Position numbers and translations under genes: made by a program. 44,203 bases of DNA, taken from positions 1-44,203 of the forward strand of contig JACPUH010000103.1 in assembly GCA_016192345.1 (NCBI GenBank), read 5' to 3'. The notes under the pieces were generated by a model. That model did not search any database. It saw nothing but the letters and a program-made list of their open reading frames with translations, and was not told the origin of the DNA. The stretch is from Ignavibacteriales bacterium. GTDB lineage: Bacteria; Bacteroidota; Ignavibacteria; UBA10030. Numbering within the stretch: the stretch's first letter is position 1; every line of letters starts with the position of its first letter. Below are positions 30,928 to 38,208 of the stretch, in pieces.

Positions 30928-32025
30928 ATGAAACGGACCATGAACCACCTCCCCTTTTTGCTCTTCGCGCTCCTCTTGTCCGGATGTGTCTCTCAACAAA
31001 CCGTGTTGGATTCGCGGACGCGGAAGGTCGACGTGTTGCTCTCAAAATTTAACAAGCCGGATGTGCCCGGCGCCTCGGTGATGGTGATCCGGGAGGGAAA
31101 GCTTGTGTTTCAGGCATCGTACGGCCTTGCCCACCTCGAGGAGAAGAGACAGGCAACCCCCTCGACCAATTACCGCCTTGCTTCGGTGACGAAGCAATTC
31201 ACGGCCATGGCCGTGATGATGCTCGTCGAACGAAAGGCTCTTTCGTACGAAAGCACGTTAACGGACCTCTTCCCAGGCTTCCCATCGTACGGTGGGAAGA
31301 TCAAGGTTCGGAACCTTCTGCAACACACTTCCGGCCTGACCGATTACGAGGATTTGATCCCGGAAGGAACGACCGTCCCGGTGCTCGATAAGGATGTTCT
31401 CGATCTCTTGAAACAACAGGACAGCACGTACTTCGAACCCGGTACAACGTATCAATACAGCAACTCCGGCTACGCCCTTCTCGCCCTCATCGTGGAACAG
31501 GCTTCCGGCCAGACGTTCGCTTCGTTCCTGAGAGAGCATATTTTCAGCCCGCTCAGGATGGAAAACACCGTCGCGTTTGAGAAGGGGATCTCCACCGTCA
31601 AGAATCGGGCTTACGGCTACACCCAGCGCGATACCACCGATGAACAGAGCTTCGAACTGACAGACCAGAGTCTCACCAGCTCCGTGCTCGGTGATGGCGG
31701 AATTTACTCTTCCATCGAAGACCTGTTCCAGTGGGACCAGGGACTCACCACGAACAAACTGGTCAGCGCTTCAATGCTCGCACAAGCCTTCACACCGAAC
31801 ATCCTGCCGAACGGTCAAAACTCCGGATATGGCTTCGGATGGAGGATCTTGGTCTACAAGGGACTGCGTGCAGTCCACCATTCCGGTTCCACCATAGGAT
31901 TTCGCACCCACATCGCCCGCTTCCCCGACCGGCAATTGACTGTGATTGTTCTGGTCAATCGTGCGAATGTGGACACGGAGAGACTGGCGTTTGCCATTGC
32001 GGACCTCTGGCTTTCTCCGAACTGA
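30928..32025 (+). CDS. Serine hydrolase of the beta-lactamase (class C / S12) fold, lipoprotein
   Basis: The 365-residue protein has a lipobox LLSGC (Cys20). Catalytic motifs are present: S86-V-T-K89 in RLASVTKQFTAM, Y177-S-N179 in YQYSNSGYALL and H318-S-G320 in VHHSGSTIGF, the KTG equivalent. Relatives include D-alanyl-D-alanine carboxypeptidases, esterases and EstB-type enzymes; true beta-lactamase activity is not implied. The frame is open from ATG 30901, which overlaps the M61 stop, but the signal peptide fits best from ATG 30928. It probably acts in the periplasm on cell-wall peptides or esters. Confidence 0.88.
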   Translation: MKRTMNHLPFLLFALLLSGCVSQQTVLDSRTRKVDVLLSKFNKPDVPGASVMVIREGKLVFQASYGLAHLEEKRQATPSTNYRLASVTKQFTAMAVMMLVERKALSYESTLTDLFPGFPSYGGKIKVRNLLQHTSGLTDYEDLIPEGTTVPVLDKDVLDLLKQQDSTYFEPGTTYQYSNSGYALLALIVEQASGQTFASFLREHIFSPLRMENTVAFEKGISTVKNRAYGYTQRDTTDEQSFELTDQSLTSSVLGDGGIYSSIEDLFQWDQGLTTNKLVSASMLAQAFTPNILPNGQNSGYGFGWRILVYKGLRAVHHSGSTIGFRTHIARFPDRQLTVIVLVNRANVDTERLAFAIADLWLSPN

Positions 32026-32032
32026 TAACGCT

Positions 32033-32095
32033 GATTCGCACGGATGAACGCGGATTGGCTTAGATTGGTGCAGATGGATGCAGCCAATAAGGCAG
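32033..32095. repeat. Intergenic repeat of GATT/GGAT words
   Basis: The gap between the serine hydrolase and the DUF885 gene (249 bases) starts with words GATTCGCAC, GGATGAACGC, GGATTGGCTTA, GATTGGTGCA and GATGGATGCAG at a spacing of roughly 10-11 bases. I see no gene in this gap; a 77-codon frame extends through it into the DUF885 gene but lacks any signal-peptide-like or conserved residue. Confidence 0.45.
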
Positions 32096-32274
32096 ATACA
32101 TGCAGAGGGATGATTGGTTCTGTTTTTGGAATTCCCCATGACAAAGAAACTATTGCCAACGGTGATGACTCGGCCTGCCGGTTGCCCATCGTGATTGCCC
32201 CACGCGGGATTTTTCCTTACCATACTTCCCACTGTGAACCATCATTTCCCTACGAAATCCTCCAGAGGCTTCCT

Positions 32275-33573
32275 ATGCGATATTTTATTCCTTTCGTTTT
32301 TCTCGCAGTTCTCATCGGTTTCCACTGTACCCAACCGGACCTGGGAGCACAAATGAATACTGTTGCCGAAGCGTACGTCAAGCTCGTCCTTGATGTCGGA
32401 CAACACGACGCCGACTATGTCGATGCGTATTACGGACCGAAGGAATGGCAGGAACAGGCCAGGGCATCGAAGAAATCACTCGACTCACTCAGGCAAGCAG
32501 GCGTTGAGTTGATGGGGCGCCTCCGCGAGATCGATGTCGCCGGCCAGGAAGAAATGCTTCAACTGCGGCACGAGTATCTGCTGAAGCAACTCAAGGCGCT
32601 CGTGACGCGGGTTGAGATCCTTGGAGGGAAAACCTATACCTTTGACGATGAAGCTCGGGGCATCTACGATGTGACGCCCCCATCGTACACGGAAGAGCAT
32701 TTCAAAAAGATGCTCGACGAACTCAATACTCTTCTCCCGGGTAACGGGACGGTCACCCAACGGTATGAACAATTTCGCAAAGCCTTTATCATCCCCCCCA
32801 CAAAACTCGACACCGTCTTCAAGGCAGCCATTGAGGAAGCACGTCGCCGGACGAAACAACACATCGAACTCCCTTCCAGCGAGAGTTTCGTCGTCGAGTA
32901 TGTAAAGGACAAATCGTGGAGCGGCTATAACTGGTACAAAGGAGAGAGTCACAGCCTGATCCAGATTAATACCGACCTTCCCATCTTCATCGACCGGGCT
33001 GTGGACCTTGCCGCACACGAAGGGTATCCGGGACACCACGTCTATAATGTCATGCTGGAATCGAACCTGATGCGCGCCCGGGGCTGGATTGAGTTCTCCG
33101 TCTTCCCGCTCTTCAGTCCCCAGGCGCTCATTTCTGAAGGGAGCGCAAACTACGGCATCCAGGTCGCCTTCCCGGGCGAGGAACGGCTTGCGTTCGAACG
33201 GGAAGTGTTGTTCCCGTTGGCCGGCCTTGATACTTCAAAGGCCGGGAAGTACTACCGGCTTGCCGAATTGGCAAGTGCGTTAAGCTACGCGGGAAACGAA
33301 GCGGCAAGAGGGTATTTGAACGGTACGATCAACGCAGACGACGCGGCGCGTTGGCTGGAAGAGTACGCCCTGATGGCCCCCGCGCGGGCAAAGCAGCGTG
33401 TCCGTTTCATCGACCAGTACCGAAGTTACGTAATCAACTATAACCTGGGGCAGGATCTGGTGAAGCGGCATATTGAAGCCAGCGGTGGAACGGCAGACAA
33501 ACCGGAGAAACGCTGGGAGGAATTCAAGAGACTTATTTCATCGCCCAGGCTGGCCTCGGGGTTGAAACAGTAG
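32275..33573 (+). CDS. Exported DUF885-family protein (putative metallopeptidase)
   Basis: The 432-residue protein starts at ATG 32275 with a signal segment (residues 3-15, FIPFVFLAVLIGF). DUF885 proteins carry an HExxPGHH motif thought to bind zinc; here it is H248-E-G-Y-P-G-H-H255 in DLAAHEGYPGHHVYNVML. The family also shows NTDLPIFIDRAVDL before the motif and FSPQALISEGSANYGIQ after it, which may supply a further ligand (Glu). Upstream helices (DYVDAYYGPKEWQEQ) are typical. Catalytic function of the family is not settled. Without an adjacent operon partner, role is unknown; truA follows 17 bases later. Confidence 0.85.
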   Translation: MRYFIPFVFLAVLIGFHCTQPDLGAQMNTVAEAYVKLVLDVGQHDADYVDAYYGPKEWQEQARASKKSLDSLRQAGVELMGRLREIDVAGQEEMLQLRHEYLLKQLKALVTRVEILGGKTYTFDDEARGIYDVTPPSYTEEHFKKMLDELNTLLPGNGTVTQRYEQFRKAFIIPPTKLDTVFKAAIEEARRRTKQHIELPSSESFVVEYVKDKSWSGYNWYKGESHSLIQINTDLPIFIDRAVDLAAHEGYPGHHVYNVMLESNLMRARGWIEFSVFPLFSPQALISEGSANYGIQVAFPGEERLAFEREVLFPLAGLDTSKAGKYYRLAELASALSYAGNEAARGYLNGTINADDAARWLEEYALMAPARAKQRVRFIDQYRSYVINYNLGQDLVKRHIEASGGTADKPEKRWEEFKRLISSPRLASGLKQ

Positions 33574-33590
33574 AAACCTCTCCGCAATCC

Positions 33591-34373
33591 ATGGCACGAT
33601 TCAAACTCACCCTCGAATACGAAGGAACGCGGTACAGCGGCTGGCAGGTGCAGAAGAACGCCCGGACGGTTCAGGGAGATCTGATGAATGCGATCGGGGT
33701 TGTGACTGCGACCAAACAGTTCGAGCTGTACGGCTCCGGACGGACCGACGCCGGCGTTCATGCGCTTCGGCAGGTGGCTCACCTCGACATCACCACCATG
33801 CTGGCGCCGGAAATTCTCCGGCGCAAGGTCAACGACGAGCTTCCGTCCGATATCAACATCCTTGAAATCGAGAAATCGAGCCACACATTTCACGCACGCC
33901 ATGACGCGGTGGCGCGGAGCTACCTGTACCAGATCGCGCGCAGGCGGACGGCCTTTGGCAAGCGGTTTGTCTGGTGGATCAAGGATGAATTGAACGCGGA
34001 GAAAATGAAACAGGCATCCTCCCTCTTCGTCGGCATGCAGAACTTCCGGTCGTTTACCGCCGACGACCCGGAGGAAAAATCGACCACGGTCCACCTGGAG
34101 GAGGTGAAGATCGTGGAAATCGGGGACCTGATCCTGATCCGTTTCGTCGGCTCTCATTTTCTCTGGAAGATGGTCCGGCAACTGGTGGGTACTCTGGCCG
34201 AAGTCGGCCGCGGCAAGTTGACGACCGCGAAGCTTGAGGAATGGCTTCGGCAGGGTTCCGATGAACCGGCCAAACTCACCGCTCCTCCTTCAGGACTTTT
34301 CCTGGAACGGGTGTACTATAAAGGGGATCGCCGGGTTCAGGACTTCCATCCCCTTCTCAACCTGGGACATTAA
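33591..34373 (+). CDS. truA: tRNA pseudouridine synthase A (positions 38-40)
   Basis: TruA isomerises uridines 38-40 in the anticodon arm of many tRNAs. The 260-residue product has the family start FKLTLEYEGTRYSGWQVQ, the catalytic aspartate D53 in GSGRTDAGVHALRQ, HFHARHDAVARSYLYQI and GSHFLWKMVRQLVGTL, in normal order and spacing, and normal length. ATG 33591 lacks a clear ribosome site but is at the usual place. It lies 17 bases after the DUF885 gene and may share its transcript, which would be coincidental rather than functional. Confidence 0.96.
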   Translation: MARFKLTLEYEGTRYSGWQVQKNARTVQGDLMNAIGVVTATKQFELYGSGRTDAGVHALRQVAHLDITTMLAPEILRRKVNDELPSDINILEIEKSSHTFHARHDAVARSYLYQIARRRTAFGKRFVWWIKDELNAEKMKQASSLFVGMQNFRSFTADDPEEKSTTVHLEEVKIVEIGDLILIRFVGSHFLWKMVRQLVGTLAEVGRGKLTTAKLEEWLRQGSDEPAKLTAPPSGLFLERVYYKGDRRVQDFHPLLNLGH

Positions 34374-34390
34374 AATCCATCTCAAGAACA

Positions 34391-34414
34391 ATTTCAGCCA
34401 ATCCTCGCTGAAAT
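34391..34414 (+). terminator. Perfect hairpin after truA
   Basis: ATTTCAGC (34391-34398), 8-base loop, GCTGAAAT (34407-34414), 18 bases after the truA stop. There is no T run, so a terminator is only one possibility. Confidence 0.45.
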
Positions 34415-34419
34415 AATAA

Positions 34420-34488
34420 CCCCGACCGTTCAGCGGAGACCTCTCCGAGCTCGGTCGAGTTGCTCACGACGAAGCCCTCAGGTCGGGG
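34420..34488. repeat. Inverted repeat CCCCGACC / GGTCGGGG
   Basis: Eight perfectly paired bases (34420-34427 with 34481-34488) enclose a 53-base segment that itself contains the palindrome CGAGCTCG. The style resembles dispersed intergenic repeats; only one copy is present here. Confidence 0.45.
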
Positions 34489-34702
34489 ACCAAGGCAAAA
34501 CTGAGTACAGGCTTTAGCCATGTGAGGCGTTTCGTCCATCCTTTCAACCGTTTCGTTCCCCCGATACGCCAGCCGGTACCATTTGCTTTGAATTCCTCAC
34601 GACCCTTTGCTATGATTCGTCTGCCCCCAAGCAGGCGAGCGAAACCCAACGTCATTCTAAACAACAACCCGGATCAAACCATCATCCACTTTGGAGGATA
34701 GC

Positions 34703-35470
34703 ATGGCCTTTCGCAGGTCACACCAGCTGTATGGTATTGCTTTGTTGGCGGTTATCGTGGTGCCTTCTTCTCAATCGCAAGATCAATGGACGTGGCCGGA
34801 AAAGCCGAAGAACCTCCAGGTGTTGAACAAAGACTGGTCGGGGTCGCGGTTGAGTCCGATTATGAGGGGGTTCACACGATCGCTGGGAGTCCGGTGCACA
34901 CATTGTCATGTTGGTGAAGAGGGAAAACCATTGACGAGCTACGATTTTGTTTCCGACGCAAACCCGAACAAGGACCGGGCCCGTGAAATGCTCAGGATGC
35001 TCGGGAGCGTCAACGATCACCTGAAAAAGATCAAACCGAGCGGCGACAAACCGGTGAACATGTGGTGCCACACCTGCCATCGCGGCCGCCCAAGACCGCT
35101 GACGCTGGGGGAAGAGCTCGGGGAACAGTATCGCGCGAAAGGAATCGACGCAGCCCTTGAACACTACGCAGATCTGAAACTGCGATTCGCCAGCAGGGGT
35201 GCCTACGACTTTGGGGAACGAAGTTTAAACGACTTGGGATTTGAACTGCTGGAGAAGGGGGATGCGCCGGCGGCGATCAAAATTTTCAAATTGAATACCG
35301 ATGAATTCCCGAAGTCGGCAAACACCTGGGATAGCCTCGCCGAAGGCTACATGAAGGCGGGGGATATAAAGCTCGCAACACAGTACTATGAAAAGGTACT
35401 GGAGTTGGATCCAAAGAGCGAGAACGCGAAGGAAAAGCTGAAGACGCTGAAAGAAAGTTCGAAAAAGTAA
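34703..35470 (+). CDS. Periplasmic diheme c-type cytochrome (CytoC_RC-like) fused to TPR repeats
   Basis: ATG 34703, four bases after GGAGGA, begins a 255-residue protein with a signal peptide (to about residue 25, SSQSQ). Two heme-c sites are present: C65-T-H-C-H69 in LGVRCTHCHVG and C122-H-T-C-H126 in MWCHTCHRGRP. The lead NLQVLNKDW, the LGVRCTHCH context and KDRAREMLRML resemble the photosynthetic reaction-centre cytochrome subunit family (CytoC_RC), though that subunit carries four hemes and there is no photosynthesis gene here. Residues ~150-250 (AAIKIFKLNTDEFPKSANTW, YMKAGDIKLATQYYEKVL) form about two to three TPR units. It probably moves electrons in the periplasm while bound to a partner protein. 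It ends at a clear terminator. Confidence 0.88.
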   Translation: MAFRRSHQLYGIALLAVIVVPSSQSQDQWTWPEKPKNLQVLNKDWSGSRLSPIMRGFTRSLGVRCTHCHVGEEGKPLTSYDFVSDANPNKDRAREMLRMLGSVNDHLKKIKPSGDKPVNMWCHTCHRGRPRPLTLGEELGEQYRAKGIDAALEHYADLKLRFASRGAYDFGERSLNDLGFELLEKGDAPAAIKIFKLNTDEFPKSANTWDSLAEGYMKAGDIKLATQYYEKVLELDPKSENAKEKLKTLKESSKK

Positions 35471-35509
35471 AACGATCCGGCGGATCGGGACTTCCGTTTC
35501 TTGTGGCAG

Positions 35510-35533
35510 GAGCCTGGAAGACAGGCTCTTTTT
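35510..35533 (+). terminator. Rho-independent terminator of the cytochrome gene
   Basis: GAGCCTG, loop GAAGA, CAGGCTC, then TTTTT (35529-35533). It is 40 bases after the cytochrome stop and overlaps the stop of the convergent flavin reductase gene by two bases. Confidence 0.9.
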
Positions 35534-36422
35534 ACCCGTACGATTCCCGCTTGATTCTCTCATCCGCGACACCCAACTCGTGCAGGCTCGCAAGCACCGA
35601 TTCCAGAAAGCGTGGTTGGGGTTCCACTCCCTTCCCGCGGGCTTCCTGCCGGTCGAAGACGGAAATGGCCGGTCCGCAGACATAGACGATGCAAGCCGAG
35701 GGATCCGGAATGACCTGGCGGAGCAATGCCGTCGAAACCCTTCCTTTGTGTACCTTGGGACCGTAGCGTGAGGCATCCGCCTCCCGGGTCAGGGAATGCA
35801 CAACCTGAAGGTGTGCCGGATACCGCGCTTCAAGCGAGTCCAATTCCTTCCGAAAGATCACATCGTCCCACGTTTTGTTTGAACAGACAAAGGTGTGCCG
35901 GAGCTTTGGAAAGTGAAGCAGGGCGTGTTTCAGCATGGAGAAATTCGGGACGCTCCCGGAACCGGCACAGATATGAACAAGATGATCGGTCCGGCCCTCG
36001 ACATCGTCGGGAAGTGTATACGGCCCGGTGAAGCCGGTGACCACCAGCTTCATGCCGCGCACCGTACGTTTGACCAGCATGGGAGAGAGAAGCGGCGGGA
36101 ACTTCGTCTGACTCGAAACGTACCGCTCCTCCTTGATGGTGACGGCAAGATATTTCTCGTGCGGCGCTGAGCACATGGAGTACGCGCGCGCGGCCTCCCG
36201 CTTCCCCTTGATATCCTCAAAATAGGAAATGAACCGTTCGAGCGCCTCAAACTGGTGCGGATCGATCGTCAGGAAATGGCCCGGTTTGTAATCCAGGTGA
36301 TCGTTCCCGGTGAATAGAACCAGCGTCGTCGTATCCGGGGTCTCCAGGATGGTATCGGCAACCATCACCTCCATTTCCTTGATCCGTTTGCGTCCGGGCT
36401 GGTTGATAGGCGCATCGCTCAT
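35532..36422 (-). CDS. FAD/NAD(P)-binding oxidoreductase of the ferredoxin reductase (FNR) family
   Basis: The 296-residue protein (ATG 36422, with AGGAG about 12 bases before it) has the FNR two-domain layout: an FAD barrel with YKPGHFLTIDP and RAYSMCSAPH (the RxYS flavin motif), then a nucleotide-binding domain with ICAGSGSVPNFSMLKHAL, a FVCSNKTWDDVIFRKEL strand-helix, VYVCGPAISVF, and the usual aromatic end (ERIKRESYG). There is no [2Fe-2S] domain, so it is a separate reductase needing a partner such as a ferredoxin or an oxygenase. The frame extends 32 codons upstream, but these are not FNR-like. It is convergent with the cytochrome gene and divergent from the LURP-one gene. The electron acceptor is unknown. 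Confidence 0.88.
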   Translation of the reverse strand: MSDAPINQPGRKRIKEMEVMVADTILETPDTTTLVLFTGNDHLDYKPGHFLTIDPHQFEALERFISYFEDIKGKREAARAYSMCSAPHEKYLAVTIKEERYVSSQTKFPPLLSPMLVKRTVRGMKLVVTGFTGPYTLPDDVEGRTDHLVHICAGSGSVPNFSMLKHALLHFPKLRHTFVCSNKTWDDVIFRKELDSLEARYPAHLQVVHSLTREADASRYGPKVHKGRVSTALLRQVIPDPSACIVYVCGPAISVFDRQEARGKGVEPQPRFLESVLASLHELGVADERIKRESYG

Positions 36423-36620
36423 GGGCTGGTGTTCTCCTGCGGTCTGTTTTGCTTTGCGATTGAAGCTTCTTCTTGATACATTTGTCCCCAGTATAAAACA
36501 AATCAGTGACGCGTGCAAGAAGGAAGTTCAGGGAGAGAGACAACTTCTCCGAAGGGGTTTTGGCTCCCCCCAATGACTCCTTCCACCGGGCAGCCCCCTG
36601 CGAACAGGTATCTTGGTACG
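36423..36620. promoter_or_regulatory. Divergent promoter region (flavin reductase / LURP-one-like gene)
   Basis: The two genes are transcribed away from this ~200-base stretch, so it should hold both promoters. I see no convincing -35/-10 pair. Confidence 0.3.
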
Positions 36621-37214
36621 ATGACCCAATCCGTTACGCTGCATCCCTCGTTTCTCCATGACCACTACCTTGTCCGCCGAAAATTCTGGAGGGTCTTCGG
36701 CGGTGAATTCCGCGTCTTCGACCGGAGCGGGGCCTTGGTGTTCTTCTCGGAGCAGGCGGCCTTCCGTCTGCGCGAAGATTTTCGGGTCTACCCGGACGAA
36801 AGGCAATCCGAGGAGCTGCTTTCCATCAAGACCGAACAGATCATCGACCTTGCGGCAACCTTCAAGGTCCATGACGGACCGACGGGGAAACTGATCGGGA
36901 GCCTGAAGCGAAAGGCGCTCAAATCCCTCGTCAAAGACGAATGGACCATCTTCGACCCGACCGGGATGGAGATCGGCCTGGTCGCTGAAGAGAACCTTGC
37001 CCTTGCTCTCCTCAGCCGGCTGATCGGGCTGATTCCGCAATCGTTTGTTATAACGTCCCATGGCGGCACGAAGGTGGCGGAGATCAGGCAACAGTTCAAT
37101 CCTTTCATCCTCAAGAACCAACTGACCATCGCCAGCCCAAAACCGCCCATCGATCGGCGCCTTATCGTCGCGACCGTCATCCTCCTTGCCGGCATCGAAC
37201 GACGACAGGGATAA
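36621..37214 (+). CDS. LURP-one/phospholipid-scramblase-like family protein
   Basis: The 197-residue product has the tubby/scramblase-like beta-barrel pattern of LURP-one-related proteins: YLVRRKFWRVFGGEFRVFD, then a second strand set LVFFSEQAAFRLREDFRVY, KTEQIIDLAATFKVHDGPTG, WTIFDPTGMEIGLVAEENL, and a C-terminal hydrophobic helix (RRLIVATVILLAGI, residues ~178-193) that could anchor it in the membrane. Two starts are possible, ATG 36573 and ATG 36621; neither has a clear ribosome site and the fold begins after both. The next gene starts only 3 bases after the stop, which suggests coupling. Function of bacterial members is not established. Confidence 0.7.
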   Translation: MTQSVTLHPSFLHDHYLVRRKFWRVFGGEFRVFDRSGALVFFSEQAAFRLREDFRVYPDERQSEELLSIKTEQIIDLAATFKVHDGPTGKLIGSLKRKALKSLVKDEWTIFDPTGMEIGLVAEENLALALLSRLIGLIPQSFVITSHGGTKVAEIRQQFNPFILKNQLTIASPKPPIDRRLIVATVILLAGIERRQG

Positions 37215-37217
37215 TGC

Positions 37218-38129
37218 ATGAAAATCGTTACCCCCATAACGATCCTCCTTTCCCTCGTATTCATTCCCTCCACAGGTCAAGAGAAAGTGCCTTCTCGTGA
37301 GACAAGCGGGGGAATCTGGGGAAACCTCTCGATTATCGACAGCCACGGCCACATCGGGAGCTTCAAGGGATATGATCTCGATACGAGAACCTTGCTTGCA
37401 AATATCGAACGCTACGGCGTCACGATGGTCCTCGTATCGAATATCGATGGGGCCAACCTTCCCGGCACCACGAAGAACTTTGACGAAGTACGGGCCAACA
37501 AGGAAGCATCGGAAATCGTCCGGCTGCATCGCGGGAAGCTCCGCGGCCTGGTCTGGACGCGCCCCAATGATGGCAATCCGGCACGGGTGGAACCATTCCT
37601 GCAGGAAACGTTCGAGCCAGGGGGAACGGCAAGAGTCTTTGTAGGATTGAAACTGCATCCGATGATGAACCAGTTTCCAGCCGATGATCCGATCGTCGAC
37701 GGGTACCTGGCGCTCTGCGAAAAGTACGGCGTCCCCGCCGTGTTCCACTCCGATAAGCCCGGCACAAACGCCGATCCTCAAAAAATCTATGCTGCCGCGC
37801 GTCAACATCCGAAAGTCCCGATGATTCTGTACCATTCAACGTTCTTTGGTCCGCACGGCGCGGCTCTCGACGTCGTGAAACAAGCGAGAGAAAAGAACGA
37901 CGCCAACCTGTACCTCGAGACCGCACAGGTATCAACGGAAGCGGTACTGCTCGCAATCAAAGCCGTCGGAAGCGACCGGGTCCTCTTCGGCACCGACGCC
38001 ACGTACTTCGGCAAGGAGCACTACGGCAAGTACGAGACGATGGTTCAAACGTTGCGCGAGAAATTATCACCACACGAATTTGCCGACGTCATGGCGCGGA
38101 ACGCGGAACGGCTTTTCCACCTGAAGTAA
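37218..38129 (+). CDS. Exported amidohydrolase (Amidohydro_2 type)
   Basis: The 303-residue protein has a signal peptide (residues 1-20, ending STGQ). It is a compact TIM-barrel hydrolase: SIIDSHGHIGSF (HxH metal pair), VGLKLHPMMNQF, VPAVFHSDKP, LYHSTFFGPHG and VLFGTDATYFG (final acidic ligand), in family order, so the metal site looks complete. Members of PF04909 hydrolyse or decarboxylate small carboxylic compounds. It is adjacent to, and probably co-transcribed with, the LURP-one-like gene. Unlike the 12559/13863 pair it belongs to a different amidohydrolase branch. Confidence 0.87.
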   Translation: MKIVTPITILLSLVFIPSTGQEKVPSRETSGGIWGNLSIIDSHGHIGSFKGYDLDTRTLLANIERYGVTMVLVSNIDGANLPGTTKNFDEVRANKEASEIVRLHRGKLRGLVWTRPNDGNPARVEPFLQETFEPGGTARVFVGLKLHPMMNQFPADDPIVDGYLALCEKYGVPAVFHSDKPGTNADPQKIYAAARQHPKVPMILYHSTFFGPHGAALDVVKQAREKNDANLYLETAQVSTEAVLLAIKAVGSDRVLFGTDATYFGKEHYGKYETMVQTLREKLSPHEFADVMARNAERLFHLK

Positions 38130-38208
38130 GTCGGAATCCCCGACGGCGGAACGTTCCCGCGACCATGATCCGTCGATTCGCCCACACGCACCACACGTTT
38201 CGAACGGA

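Larger units (their letters stand above)
34374..34702. other. Non-coding stretch downstream of truA
   Basis: No credible gene. It contains two inverted repeats (separate entries) and ends with the ribosome site GGAGGA (34693-34698) of the cytochrome gene. Confidence 0.6.
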
